A DNA stretch of 64,000 nt from Macrolepiota albuminosa (Eukaryota > Basidiomycota > Agaricomycetes > Agaricales > Agaricaceae), in the NCBI GenBank assembly GCA_027475525.1, contig JAMWFC010000088.1, positions 1,209,534 to 1,273,533 on the forward strand, given 5' to 3'. The position numbers and the translations under genes were made by a program. The number at the start of each line of letters is the position of its first letter. Position 1 is the first letter of the stretch. Below the pieces are notes generated by a model. It was given only the letters and a program-made list of their open reading frames with translations, was not told where the DNA came from and did no database searches. Shown piece after piece: positions 11,163 to 22,863 of the stretch.

Positions 11163-12187
11163 TGTCATGACCCGCCCTCACCCTGGACACTGGAACTCTG
11201 CCTCAGGCCTCACCACTCTCTGGAACAACAGACTAGCACACCCAAAACTGACCCCGATCAGCCCCAATGGCCACCATCAGCCATTGGCATCACCCATCAT
11301 CCTGGCACTGGCATCCATCAATTCCCCTAGATGTCGGCTGACACATGACCCCTCAGCCCTGATCTCTGCCACCCAATCCCTGGCACTGGCTCTGACCCCC
11401 AGGCCTCAGCTGACACCAACTACATGCTTTGGCTCTGACTCCTGGGCCTCAGCCAACACCAACCACATGCTTCAGGCCCAATGCCACCATCTAACCTGCA
11501 CCCGTACACCCCATCAACACCCAAACTCCTTTGGACAACTCCTCGACATCCAGCCTCTCCTCAGACAACCTTGCCTGACCCCTCTTCAGATAGCACTTCA
11601 GCACCCCAAGACACCGACACTCCCTGGATACCAGGACCATCAACTAACCAGGCCCCCCACCCTGATGAGTACTTAAACCGTAGCTTGCATCCTATTACAG
11701 TAGCCTTGATATTGCCTAAACTTTTGCCCTTTGTCTTCGTCTACTTCAATTGATTTATTTCCCCACTCTCAAGTCTCAGTCTCTCAGTTCCTTTTCAGTG
11801 TCACTTTGCCCTCTACTCAGCTCCGCTCCCCTTCATTGACCCTTGGACCCTGTCAGCATCCTCTCCCCCAGTCCCATGAAAATCTAGTGCTCTGTGTGAG
11901 CCCTGAAAAACCTCTGCACCTGAAACAATGTCAAGTGCTTAGAGTCACACCATGGAACCAGATTGATGTACAATTCAGTCCTACGAATAGTGTAACAAAA
12001 AGCTACCTTATGTAAGGTAGCAAGCAGTAATGAGTGTATGTAATATGTTATGTAATCTACCAATATAGCAATTATTACAGTACATACTACGCCGTGTAGT
12101 CTGGATCTTCTGAACAACATGTAGGTTGTTCAGCACAATACGGTGAAGGTTAAACCTAGCACTGAGGCTCTAGGTTGCTTGGTTACA
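11163..12187 (-). repeat. LTR of element A (Ty3/Gypsy, minus orientation)
   Basis: In element sense it starts TGTAACCAAGC at 12187 and ends GGTCATGACA at 11163, so it is bounded by TG and CA. A purine-rich tract directly precedes it in element sense, as expected for a 3' LTR. Length is 1025 bp. The long proline-rich frames across it are low-complexity and not called as genes. Confidence 0.8.
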
Positions 12188-12200
12188 TGCCCCCCTTTCA
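12188..12200 (-). other. Polypurine tract of element A
   Basis: In element sense this reads tgaaaggggggca immediately before the 3' LTR, the position and composition of the plus-strand primer of LTR retrotransposons. Confidence 0.8.
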
Positions 12201-12726
12201 GACTAGTAACAGTCTCTAGAAGGGTGGCATCCACAATCGTCCCCATAACAACAGTAAAGTATCTTCTGTAGTTGGTAAGTGTCGAGGTTAGCCAACTATA
12301 ACTAAGTACTGCTTGCTGTGATTATGCAGAAGGTGGGCAGTACAGTTCACTCTTGAGGAAGGTGGCGATATCAACATCGGTGTTAGCCAAGCCAGCCACT
12401 CCCTTGAAAGAAAGCTTTGCTGACTGGGACTCTATAGATGTAGGTGCAATTGGTGGGGGCAGTAGCGGTCCTTGGTGTGGACTGCGCATCCACAGATCGC
12501 GACAACAAGGCTCCATTCTGACAGGGTAATAGAATCCTTCCTCAAGATATGTGTGACCTTGAGCAAATTCTCAGCCAAGTAAGGCCTGAAGGCAGATTAC
12601 ATTGTCCACAGTGGGGGTCCTCCAACCATCCCACTGTGGAATCACAGATGGCTCACCATAGATGTCAAGTCTACAGTGCTGTTTGTTGTCAACGTCCTGG
12701 TACATGTCCAATGATGTGTTGGATGC
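12201..12726. other. Element A segment between accessory ORF and 3' LTR
   Basis: No coding sequence is supported here. It is the untranslated tail of element A between the end of the accessory ORF and the polypurine tract. Confidence 0.5.
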
Positions 12727-15136
12727 TCAGAAATGGCTCTCCAGGTAGACCATGCTGAAAGCATAGGCATGGTCTATCCATTCTACTGGCACACAATTTG
12801 CTAGGAGGACTCTCAGTATGTCGGCATCACTGATGTTGGCTGACATTGAGTCATCAAAGTGTGGTGTCATGAACTGCATGTCAGTCCATGGCATTGGTGC
12901 AAATGGCTGACTGGGATTAGCTGCATTGTGAGCTTCAATAGCCTCACAGTACAGTCCAAGTCGTGCCATAATGAAGGCCAGCACCCTGGCAAAATGGCTC
13001 TGGGGTCGTCCTTGAGGTGATACATCTTGAGTAATGGCGTGTGTCAGAAGGGTTTGGAGGTGAATGCAGAATGCATAGTCCATGGCAATGTCCAGGACCG
13101 CATTCATCATCCCTGGATGCGAGAAATACAGCATATTTTGTGCTAGGTGATCAAGGTCAAAGGTATGGCAAATACCTTCCGAATCAAATCCTGCAAGCGT
13201 GAATATGGGCTTGCTTCCCCATCCTTTCCATTGGAGATACCCCTCTGGTGTGGGTAGGATAGCCAAGCCCATTCGATGGTCATGCAGGTCAAGGGGGGGA
13301 AGAATCTGTTCAAACTCAGAGCCACAGACCAGCTCCATAGTGGGATCCCTCCATGGTCAACTAAAATTCATAGAAATATGCTGGAATTTGCGCAACAGAT
13401 AATAGGCCTCAATGTGCAGAGGCAGGGCCTTCATTCTGTTCTCAACTAGCATGAGCAATTTGCACACTTCTTGGAGGTTCATGGGAAACCCCTGCAGTGC
13501 AGTTTTCACCAACAGTATTGAGATATGATGATACCTTGTTCTGTGTTTCTCCTCATGCTCTTGTGCCCACAGTGCCTCATTGCCCACAAAGACGGTGTTT
13601 GACAACTGCAAGTAATAGAAATGGCGCTCTAATGCGCCACCAAAGAACCAATTTGACTGCTCTGTGGTGGTCCCCTCTCTGACCACTCCCAATCCTTCAG
13701 GGATACGCCCCGTGGCCTGCTCCACCATATCATGGTTGATCTTGGCCTGTTTGGCAGTGGCAGCCTTCTGACAAGAATCTGCCTTGCGGTTGCAGGTCAA
13801 CTGCAAGTTCTTCTGCACCGCTGTCTCCCCTTCTGACAGGGTATCCTCTGCACTCGGTCTATAGTCACTGGCATCATCATCATTTGCAATGCCCATAGCC
13901 GCTAGAGTGGGGAGGCAATTCTCCACCTTGTCATCGGTATGCAAGTCTTTTCAAAGTATCTCTGGCACATACAACACATGTGGGTTCTCAAAGTGGATTG
14001 CAGGCAGGAAAAATATAATCCCCCCGCTCCTGAGCTGAGTGGTACATTGTCCAGAAACTGCATCATTGACGCCTGCAAGGCCGTTTTTGGCTTGGTCATG
14101 GTCTTCACCATGTGTGGCACATGCACCAACGAGCTTAGTCCCTGGTCCTCATCATCCACCATCATTTCATCCTCACCCCACTCCTCTGAGCAGGGTGTTA
14201 CCTCTCCTGTCTCCCTGGTCTCAGGAGGCGCAACTGGTGCCTCCACCACCTGCTGGGTTCTGAGATGCTTTGCCTCAGCATGCTCCTCTGGCATCGTCAC
14301 TTGCCACTTGATTGCGTTGGCAAATGTTTTGATAGTATTATTGTTATGCTGTTGTAGCATAACAATCTCATCCAGCAGGCCTGTGATCACCACCTGTGCC
14401 ACCAGATCCTTCAGAAACTCCGAATCTGGGGGAAGTCGCTGCCCTGCAGCTACTAGCCGCCGCCACACCACCTCACTTTGAGGGTCAACCTCCTCCGCTG
14501 ATGCCTTCCCTTTTTCCTTCTCACTAGCCAGAAATCTACGTGGGGATGGAGACTACTTACAAACTGGGGGTGACTGCAGTTGCAGGGGCAACCTTGGTTG
14601 TTGCAGCCTCTGCACCCTCATTCTACTTTGGTCTTCTCGATATGGTGGCTCCTCCCACCACCTGCCTACTGGCTCTCCTTGCCAGCTCTCATGGCGGTGA
14701 CCGCTCTCCATCCCTTTGAGGTGGCATCACCTTGCTTTTTGTCCTCACTTCTCTCACTGGCGACTGTTTGCGCTCCCACTGCAATGGTCCCATCTCATTC
14801 TGCCTGCTCACTCTCTGCTTCTCATTGACTTCCATGGGAACCACCTGTTGTGCCTGTGGCACCATTATTTCCTACAGAACCTGCATCTGCATAGCCTGCT
14901 GCCCAGGTCCACTGGGACCTGGGTAAAATGGCATCAGGTAATATGGAAAAAAACAATGGAGCCTGCCCAAATTGAGCCATTGCCGGATATGCTGCCATAC
15001 CTGGCATTGGTACTGCTGCACTAACATTACTCCTTGTTTGACGTGTCTGCTGCTCCTGTTCCCCTCCCTCATCAGAACTCCGTGGGTTCTGTGTCTGCTG
15101 AATTGGCATCTGCCCAGGAAAGGAAAACAACATCAC
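12727..15136 (-). pseudogene. Sense-strand accessory ORF of the A/B retrotransposon family
   Basis: Open segments at 15136-14822, 14471-13902, 13944-13357 and 13338-12727 lie in the same direction as pol, downstream of integrase, and together would make roughly 750 residues. They are separated by stops and frame changes. The N-terminal part is rich in Gln/Pro/Met; a cysteine cluster (CRGCNNQGCPC) lies near 14600. The middle contains LKDLVAQVVITGLLDEIVML; the end is a conserved-looking block with MPWTDMQFMTPHFDD and WIDHAYAFSMVYLESHF. No known retroviral domain is recognised. Element B carries a matching start (35847) and a similar middle helix, so the gene belongs to the family. Function unknown. 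Confidence 0.55.
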
Positions 15137-15279
15137 TGTAGCTGACGTGATGGTCTCCAGAGAAAAAAAAACAAGTTTATGTTTGTCAGGGTTACATAAC
15201 CTGATCTGACTCCACCAATTCCAATCACATCACTCTTATCATATCTGATCTGCTCCAGACCAGTCCAGACTTATCTCAT

Positions 15280-17175
15280 CTAAGCACGTGAGCGCTTAGA
15301 TAGCTGCCTTGGCTGTAAAACTCCCTGCAATTCCAAATACTGATCCAAAGCTGCCAGTTTTGAACATGTACTGAGCGACTCCCCTGTTGTGTCTTCCACA
15401 CTCCACTGAACCTTGAACTCAAGGTTCCTACCATCCACCCACTGATGACCCATTATCTCCTCAACAAACCACTCCTGCTTATTACTCGCTCCAAAATCGT
15501 ACGTCTCAGGCATTATCCGATTTGGAAACAAGGCATCATCATTTGCCTTGTAGGGTCTGAGCAATGACACATGGAACCTGGGCACAATTCTCCTTGCCTG
15601 CAATGCTGCAGGCAATTCCAGTACATAGTTCAATGTGTGTGGGTCAGCTTCCAGGATCCTATAGGGTCTGATGAATTTTGAACACAACTTACTTGCCCTC
15701 TCCTTGAGAAGGTTCAAGTTCTTCATCGACAAGTACACTAACACGCCTTGCATTAGTTTCAGATCTGCCCTCCGCCGCTCATTTGCATGTTGAGTCTGAG
15801 AAACTTGCGCTGCAATAATAGCATCATGTGCATTTGCCACATTCTCCAATGCTTGCCGTGCAAAGTCCCTTACACCTTTGTGCACCACCTCAACCCCCCT
15901 GAGTTCCCAAATCATGGAGGGCAGATACCCTCTATTTAGTTCAAATAGTGCAGATCGCAAATTTGGTCAGCAGGATCTTGTCCACCCAATCCCGTTGGTC
16001 AGGCCTGACCACCGTCTGGAATATCTGAGCCACACTATGATTGGCTTGCTCAGTCTGCCCATCTGTCTGAGGGTAGAACAATATGAACATCAACAGTTTT
16101 GCTCCAAGCAACTTGTGCAGCTCACGCCACCATAGTGACGTGAACTTCAAGTCCCTGTCACTCACGATCGAGCTTGGGAGGCCATGAAGCCTCACAATAT
16201 CCCTGAGGTAAATCTACGAAAGCTCAGAAGCTTTCATCATAGTGTGCACCAGGATCAAGTGCACCATGCTGGTCATGCAACAAATTATCACCCAAAGGTA
16301 ATTAGATCCTTTGGCCTCTGGAAATGGTCCCACAAAGTTCATTCCGATGGAGTCCCATGGCTTCACTGAGATAGGCAGGGAATGCAGCCTCCTTGCAGGC
16401 TTCTGGTTATTAGTCTTTGCTCTCTGACATGCAACGCATGTCTGGCAAAACTTCATAGCTTCTGTATACATCTGAGGCCACCAGTACCACTGCCTCAGAT
16501 ACTCCAGCATCTTGGCAGCTCCGAAATGGCCCACCATCTCATGAGCCTGTGTAAGTATGGTGGTAATGAGGTTTCAATTTTGTGGCAGGCACACTACATC
16601 ATGGTCACAAATATTTTGCATCCACAGCAGTCCTTCTGCATCTGCTTTGAAGCGTGGGTGATTGTCTGGGTGCTCCAAAACCTCAGAGCACAATGGATCC
16701 TTCAGGTACAACCATTTCATCCTGGCTCTAAAGTTGTCAGTGACTGCTGGCAGAGGCGCACTGTTGCCTCAGCAAGGGTCATTTCCCAAATCCTTTGCCC
16801 TGCTGGATCCCACTCCAGAACCTCCAGCTGTGGACTTGGACTCCGCTGTGCCAGCTTAAGATGTTCAGCTTCCAAGTCCCGTGCCTCATGCCTTTTTATT
16901 ACATGTTGGCTGCACTATAGCTCCCACATCTGCATTGCCTGTAGCTCTACCACATGCTCTTTGACTTCCCTGTATCTATGGTAGAGGAGATTGTCACCTT
17001 GGGGGTCAATGCGTATATCTGCATTGACATACTCATGGCTATCGTGGTATTCAGTAGCCCTATCACTTTTAAAATACCTTGAAAGACAGTCAGTGACTTT
17101 ATTGAGCTCATCCTTGACATAAGTTATGTCAAACTGATACCGAGACATATAGTCAATCCATGTAGCATAGTCCAC
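15280..17175 (-). pseudogene. Element A pol remnant: RNase H end, integrase, chromodomain-like tail
   Basis: Reading from 17175 down: the end of RNase H (WIDYMSRYQFDITYVKDELN, DCLSRYF), the integrase zinc domain (MVGHFGAAKMLEYLRQWYWW, CQTCVACQRAK), the catalytic core (SIGMNFVGPFPEA, IVSDRDLKFTSLWW, QTDGQTEQANHS) and a C-terminal region with RRIVPRFHVSLLRPY and a chromodomain-like WFVEEIMGHQWVDGRNLEFK. The first core acidic residue is Asn instead of Asp (GMNF), so the enzyme is dead as read. Reverse transcriptase, protease and gag are missing: the copy is cut off near 17160-17175. Element B, same family, lies head-to-head to the right. Confidence 0.8.
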
Positions 17176-17491
17176 TATGTGGCGTTGGCCACATAGCTTT
17201 TACTTAGTATAGACCTAGAATATTATATTATATTTATTTATAATATAATAATATTTACATAATTATAAATACATAGATACCTGCTGCTTACTAAGCAGCT
17301 TAATTTGTGTTGATACTACATAGTCAATAGATCAGACTGGTCTGATTCTGTGCAGTGTGAACCTTAAGCTCTCACACACCTACATTTTTTTGAATCTGCC
17401 AGCTAGGATCTATTGCCTAGCATCCAACGTCAGTCGCTAAGTTTGTTGACAGAACTCTATCAGCTTTTTGAGCTTCTTGTATAGCCACACC
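17176..17491. other. AT-rich junction between elements A and B
   Basis: No gene. It starts with a perfect hairpin (ctatgtggc, short loop, gccacatag at about 17168-17190), then about 70 bp of nearly pure A/T (17215-17275), then unrelated sequence up to the gag start of B. No LTR resembling the A LTR is seen, so B lacks a recognisable 5' LTR of that type. Confidence 0.5.
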
Positions 17492-19812
17492 ATGCAAATT
17501 TCAAATAGGGGATCAATGAGTAATCCCATACCTGCAGTGTCCACTGACGGTGGGCAGATTGCCCATGACATACAGGAAGACCCAGCAGACATGCAGGATG
17601 CGCCAGCATCCAATGTGGGTCAGTCAAGACCCAAGGCTCAAGACCGAGGTCAGAGCACCGACCTGTCTGGGAATAAGAGTGAGGCCTGGAGAGCTGAGAG
17701 GCCAGCCACAGCCACAGGACAAGATGCCAGAGGGATTAACTCCCCCAGTTACGCAGCTGCCAGGAGGACTGCAACGGTCTAGCCAGCTAGCTTCCAAAGG
17801 GCCTCCTGATGAAGGCCAGCAGTTAACAGGTGTCCAGGGTGCCTCAGGAGACACTGAGTCATTGGTACGGACTGGGGGACCTATTCCTCCAAGCCAGAGT
17901 AGTGGGGCCAGGCAGGCTGCAGCAGGCTCAATGCCCACCAGGATAGTAGAAGCCTGCATAGAGGAGGTACTGGAGGAGGCTGCGATTCCTGAAGTAGCCC
18001 ATGTGGAAAATCACTTCCCGCACACACCAGCAGTGGAGGAAGTCCTGGAGGTTGCAGAGCTCCCAGAGGAGGTGATTGAGTCATCTAGCAATGATGACGC
18101 TGGAGCAGAGGAGCAGTGGTTGAAAATTGCATACACTGTGCACTTGTGGGTGTTCTGGGATCTATACCCAGAGGTGATGAAATACACCACTCAGGCGTGA
18201 CTCAAGCGTTATGCTTCAGCGCATATAGTAGCACTTAGGCGACAAGGGCACAAAGTACCCAATGTATTCAGTACTAAATATACTGATTTGATGGTGAGAA
18301 TTCTCACTATAGAACTGCAAATGTATTTGCAGTGGAAGGCCACAAGGCAATTGGAGGTGTTGACTCTCTGGAGCCACACGTCTGAGGAATGCTCGGCACA
18401 TCATAATCAAGATGTTGGAGTTGAGCTAGTGGAAGCACTAGCACGGGTGCAGGAAGTGCCCAAAGTAAAACTGGTGAGTACCTTCTATACTCCAGCAGGA
18501 CAAGGGTAGCATGAGGAGCCCCCACACATGCGTAACTGAGACCTTAGGACAGAGATGTCAGGCCCGAATGGACACAATAGTACTGCGTTTAAGGTTGAAA
18601 GTGAGGCATCTGTGATGCTGCATGTGCCAATGGCAGACATGTTGAGTGACAGAGTTGCGTATCAATGTATGCACAATGGCAACCTCAGGACTAAAAGACA
18701 GTCTCTTATTGATGATCAAGGCATTATATTCGAGGGCATTAAGCCCATTGACGGGATGTGTCGTCAGTTCATAATGCAGGGCCAGGAGAATCAAGCTTCT
18801 CCAGAACCAGGGTGGCACAACGATCATGATCAAGGAGACTTCCTCGATTGAGATGGTGCCACCAAATGTGATGCCCCTGGTAACGGCCAAGATGAACACC
18901 CTAGGTCGATTCCCTGAGATGAGGGCAATTATGCCCACAGTTGAGGAGGCTCAGGACATCTGCCGCAGGATGGACGAGAGAAGTCACTTCCCCAAGCCGC
19001 TGATTTAGCGACTAGATCTCCAGGCCAGTAGGAGGCCATCTGGATGCATTGTGAAGCCATGCACAATTGCCTGCATTGAGTAGTCAATGATGCCCTGGGA
19101 GTAACCTTATGGTTATCAGATGGGGTGAAGCTGCGCAAAGCAGATAGTAGGCACATTCACACCTACACAGGCGCATCCAAGTTCAGTGACTTGGAGGACT
19201 GGGCAATGAATGTATGTACCCACCTCGCCATGTGCTTATATGGAGGTGACCATATGGAGTGAGAGTGAATCTTTGTTCTGCCCGAGTTTTGGGCTGCAGA
19301 GGCCATGGGGTGGTTTCAACAATGCATGTCAACCGGGTCCAGTATGAGTAGACATTCAAGAGAGTCCTTACAGGACTGTACAATCAATTTGTGCACCCCT
19401 CAATGCTACAGGATGCAAGGCGGAACTTCCAGTCCACCAAGTACACTGAGAAGTTGGGAGTACAAGGGTTCTACAATACCCTTAATGACCATGCCCAGAA
19501 CATGGCAGTATACCCAGATGGGTATATGATGCTCAAAACATTCTTGGATGGTATTCCAGCAGACATGCACTGCTATTTGATACGTGAGGACGGGCTGTCC
19601 CCAGAGGTCAACAATGTGGAAGAGTTTGTGGCGTACGCCATCAGGTATGAGCAGTCTCTTAAAACTGCTAACCACTATGAGCATCGTAGTGGCCACAAAG
19701 GGGGAAGCAGGTGACTACCACCTGCTGGGGCACCCTCACGGGGTCAGCATGTGGGGACCTTCTTGGCCAAGAAGGCCAACTTGGATTGTGACCGCAATAC
19801 ACAGTTTGTGGT
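17492..19812 (+). pseudogene. Element B gag, 5' part
   Basis: Degenerate gag in all three frames. Recognisable parts are an acidic Glu-rich stretch (18010-18110, EEVLEEAAIPEVAHV), a Leu-rich region, and a capsid-like block at about 19391-19714 (YTEKLGVQGFYNTLNDHAQN, FLDGIPADMHCYLIREDGLS, FVAYAIRYEQSL). Several stops are TGA where CGA would restore the frame, for example at 18198. The gene is cut at 19812 by insertion of element D1 and resumes at 30938 with the zinc knuckle. Confidence 0.65.
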
Positions 19813-20631
19813 TGTCAGGTTCTGCTGAGTCGGGGGCTTTCTGGGAAAGCGATTGCCCTTACAATGCGGACTTGACCCACGGATACTTGGGTGTCTGGAA
19901 CTCCGGGGCTAGGACTCCGGAGTTCAAGACGTGGACAGGGGAGTCCCAGGAGAGGGGACTTGGTCCAGGGGTTTTGGGGGGTAGGTAGCTGGGGAGTTCG
20001 GGTAGGGGTCGAGTCGGGAACCAGAGGTTCTAAGACGAGACCAAGTTAGTAAATTAGAGTTGCGAAGTGCGTACCAATCTTAGAGCACGCGAGTATTCAA
20101 GCGTGCCAGTCAAAGCGTGCCAGTCAATGCGTACCAGTCAAGTAGAGGGCAAGCAACAATCCAAGTAATGCAATGTAATATCAAGACTGGCGAATACAAC
20201 AGGGAACTACGCTATAAGTACTACAGGACCGGGTCTCGGGATTCCAGGGTGTCTGGGGTGGGTTCCGGGAGTCATTGAGTAGCGGGTAGGGACTGTATAC
20301 CTGGATCGCGCGTGTGGAGCGTGCGATCAATTGGTGTGGAGGGGGTTGTGATGCGTGATGCATGATGGCCGGGAGCGAGTTGCGTGATCCGATCATTGAT
20401 CGGGGCTGGTGGCGGCTGATGGCGGTCCTTGATGCGCATGATGGGCCGGGAGCGAGTTGCGTGATCCGATCATTGATCGGGGCTGGTGGCGGCTGATGGC
20501 GGTCCTTGATGCGCATGATGGCAGTGTCGGCAGTCGTGATGACAGGGCGTGTCCTGTGGGGTTGGAGGGAGGGTCCCGGATGGTGTTCCGGGGGTGTCCT
20601 GGGGTGGGCCCGGAGGGGAGGGGTCGTGACA
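19813..20631 (-). repeat. 3' LTR of element D1
   Basis: On the plus strand it runs from TGTCAGGTTC to GTCGTGACA, a 5-bp terminal inverted TGTCA/TGACA. The flanks 19808-19812 and 30933-30937 are both gtggt, a perfect 5-bp target-site duplication bracketing the whole element. Length is 819 bp including a 77-bp duplication at 20367-20521. It contains the self-primer complement at 20176-20188 and a TATA-like ctataag at 20212. Confidence 0.9.
20367..20521. repeat. 77-bp-period duplication in the D1 3' LTR
   Basis: Exact repeat with offset 77, absent from the D1 5' LTR at the matching place. Probably an assembly artefact. Confidence 0.9.
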
Positions 20632-20650
20632 TCACCCCCCCCTCAGCGCC
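20632..20650 (-). other. Polypurine tract of element D1
   Basis: In element sense a run of purines ending gaggggggggtga directly precedes the 3' LTR start TGTCACGACC. The same tract is found in D2 at 45923-45940. Confidence 0.8.
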
Positions 20651-20760
20651 GAGACCCTCCGAGGCGCGTGTAGCCGGTGGTTCGGACCGGGGTTCAACCG
20701 TGGGGTCCGGCACCTGACCTGCCACGTATTGAAAAAAAAATTTTACCGTCAAGTTCAAAC

Positions 20761-22395
20761 ATGTCGCGTACGCCAACCCATTCCCCGACGCCCCCGCAAA
20801 CCAACGAGGTCGCGCCCCTCATGGCCTGGGAAGCCCGGGACGCGCGGTACCAAGCCCGCCAAGGCCGGGAGCACGTGGCGGCGCTTGTGCGACAACGTGA
20901 GTGGTTCCCGTGCCGCTCGCTTGTCGCTACTGACCTTCCTTTTTCAGAACAACACAACACCACTGCCCCGGAGGCGGGTCCCAGCCGGCTCCTGGAGTCT
21001 GTTCCCGGGGCGGGTTCCAGTCGCCCTGCACCGACCTTCGTGTGCATGACTGTCCGTCCTCCCCGTCCGCAGCCCCCTCCCCGCCCTAGGTTGCCCGCCC
21101 CTCAATTCCGCCGCTCCGGGATGGCAGTAGGGACGGTTACGGTGGTCCTGGACGACCAGCATGTTGCGTGGGCAGACGCGTCGCAGGAGGTGTTTGAGGA
21201 GGCACTGGAGAGGCCCCGGGGGTTGCCCGCACACAACTGGTGCATGAGCAATGGGCTGGTGAGTGGGTTCTTACCTTGGGTTTTCTGGCTAACTCCGGCA
21301 TCACAGTGTCTGCATTGTGCCCGCCAGGTGGTACCATGCGAGTTCGAGGTCCTGGTTCCTTCGTCCCACCGAGACACGTCGGTATGGGAGGCGTGCCACC
21401 TCAACCACGAGCGGTGCTCTGTCTCGGCGTTGTGGAGGGCGTGCTGCGTCGCACGGGAGCAGGGGTGGCCGCTGGAGGGGATCACCTGGAGGATGGGGGT
21501 CGAGGAGCGGGACTGGGTGGTGGAGCTGGAGAGGGAGGTGCCCGCGGCACCCGTGCAGTCGTCCAGCGGGGGGTCAGGAGGTCAGGGGGTCGTCCGGGTG
21601 GGGGGCTGGGGCCGGCCCATGGTCCTCATTACTCATCAGGTGACCCGGGCCGAGACTGGGAGTCACGAGGGTTGAGGGGGGCGCCTTGATAAAGGGAAGA
21701 GGCGGGCGTCGCCCAGTCCCTTACTGGGTCCGTCCAAGAGGGCGCGCCTGCCCGTGGAGACCCCATCCCCGGCTCCCCAGTCCCCGCCCCCAGCTTCCCC
21801 AGTGCGCCTCTCCCCAGCAATATTTTCCCCATTGTCAGGACGACCGCTGGACGTCAGAGTGGGGGCTCTGCAGGAGCGCCTCGAGCAGGCCGACCGGGAG
21901 TGGGAGGAGCGAGAGGAGGCGGCGATCCGGAGGGGGCTGGAGGAGGACCGTGAGACCGCCCTCCGGGAGCTGGAGGAGGCGAGGATAGCCCGGGGAGGAG
22001 CCGAGGCCCAGCTGGACGCTATGAGGGCCAGGCTGGAGCAGGGGGTGGGGATCCCGGCGCAAGGTCACTCGAGTCCAGAGTTGGTTGAGGCCCTGCGCTG
22101 GGACATGGTCATCAGGCGCATGGCCTCTCTGAGTGAGTGCCCTTCTTCTCTCGCAGTCGGGTTGATACTGATATCTCCAGGCTGGGCTCGAGAGCATCGC
22201 TTGCTCCTAAACGGGGCTGCCGCGGCGTTTGCGTCCCTGCAAGAGGGGCTACGGTCAGAGGCGGGGAACCCCGGGATGGAGCGGGGTCTGGACTTGTTGG
22301 GGAGGCTGGTGGTGGCACATCGTCGGAGAAACGTCCCGGCCCCAGGGTCGTGGTTTGAGCGGGTCCTGGACGAGGGCGAGCAGCTCCCGTCTTGA
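20761..22395 (+). pseudogene. D1 antisense accessory gene, six-cysteine cluster plus coiled coil
   Basis: Encoded opposite to D1 pol, between the end of pol and the 3' LTR. Three introns fit GT-AG and keep phase (20897-20947, 21259-21306, 22133-22180). Domains in order: N-terminus from MSRTPTHSPTPPQ; Pro-rich linker; cysteine region CLHCARQVVPC...ACHLNHERC; basic KGKRRASPSP and SKRAR (nuclear-signal-like); a Glu/Arg-rich coiled coil (ALQERLEQADREWEEREEA); and a helical tail ending VLDEGEQLPS. The fourth cysteine of the cluster is Trp here, one in-frame TGA lies at 21673, and the stop at 22393 replaces a TGG-like codon of D2, so this copy is probably inactive. The cluster spacing resembles fungal Zn2Cys6 activators but no function is proven. 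Confidence 0.6.
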
Positions 22396-22863
22396 GACCA
22401 GCTGGCCGAGGAGGTGTGGTGGGAACACGGTCCGGAGGGGGTGGGGGAGGATTTCTGGGGTTGGCCGAGGGGGAGGTCTGGCGAGGGGAGTTCCGGCTAG
22501 GGGCGGCGTTTTTCGTGTTTTTCTTGTTATTCTTGTTCGTCCCGTTGTTTTGTTATCGTAACCTGTAGAGTAATGTACTTATAAAAATGTATATACTTGG
22601 TTCGCCGGAACAATTAAAACAAGGAATCGTAATGTGGCGAGAGAGTTGGAAGGTGATATAAAAATGTATATACTTGGTTCGCCGGAACAATTAAAACAAG
22701 GAATCGTAATGTGGCGAGAGAGTTGGAAGGTGACCTTGCCCCGACTCCAGGGCGCTACTTTGAGGAGAAGGTACTAAAAAGGGAGTAAGATCTAGAAAGC
22801 AAAAGCAGAAAGTATACATGGGAGTTGAATCCCTACTGAGCCCAGAGGCGGGGGTTATGCCCA
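22396..22863. other. Junction between antisense gene and pol of D1
   Basis: Non-coding stretch where the two convergent genes end. It holds a perfect 77-bp tandem duplication (22580-22656 and 22657-22733). Confidence 0.7.
22580..22733. repeat. 77-bp perfect tandem duplication
   Basis: Exactly 77 identical bases repeated head to tail. D2 has a single copy of the corresponding sequence. Confidence 0.95.

Noticed and set aside
11167..11753. Two long Pro/Thr-rich frames as a gene
   Set aside because: They lie inside the LTR of element A and are low in complexity, with no start context or domain.
20761..22395. A captured host gene next to the LTR
   Set aside because: D2 carries the same gene at the same place and strand, and D1 is bounded by a perfect target duplication that includes it.
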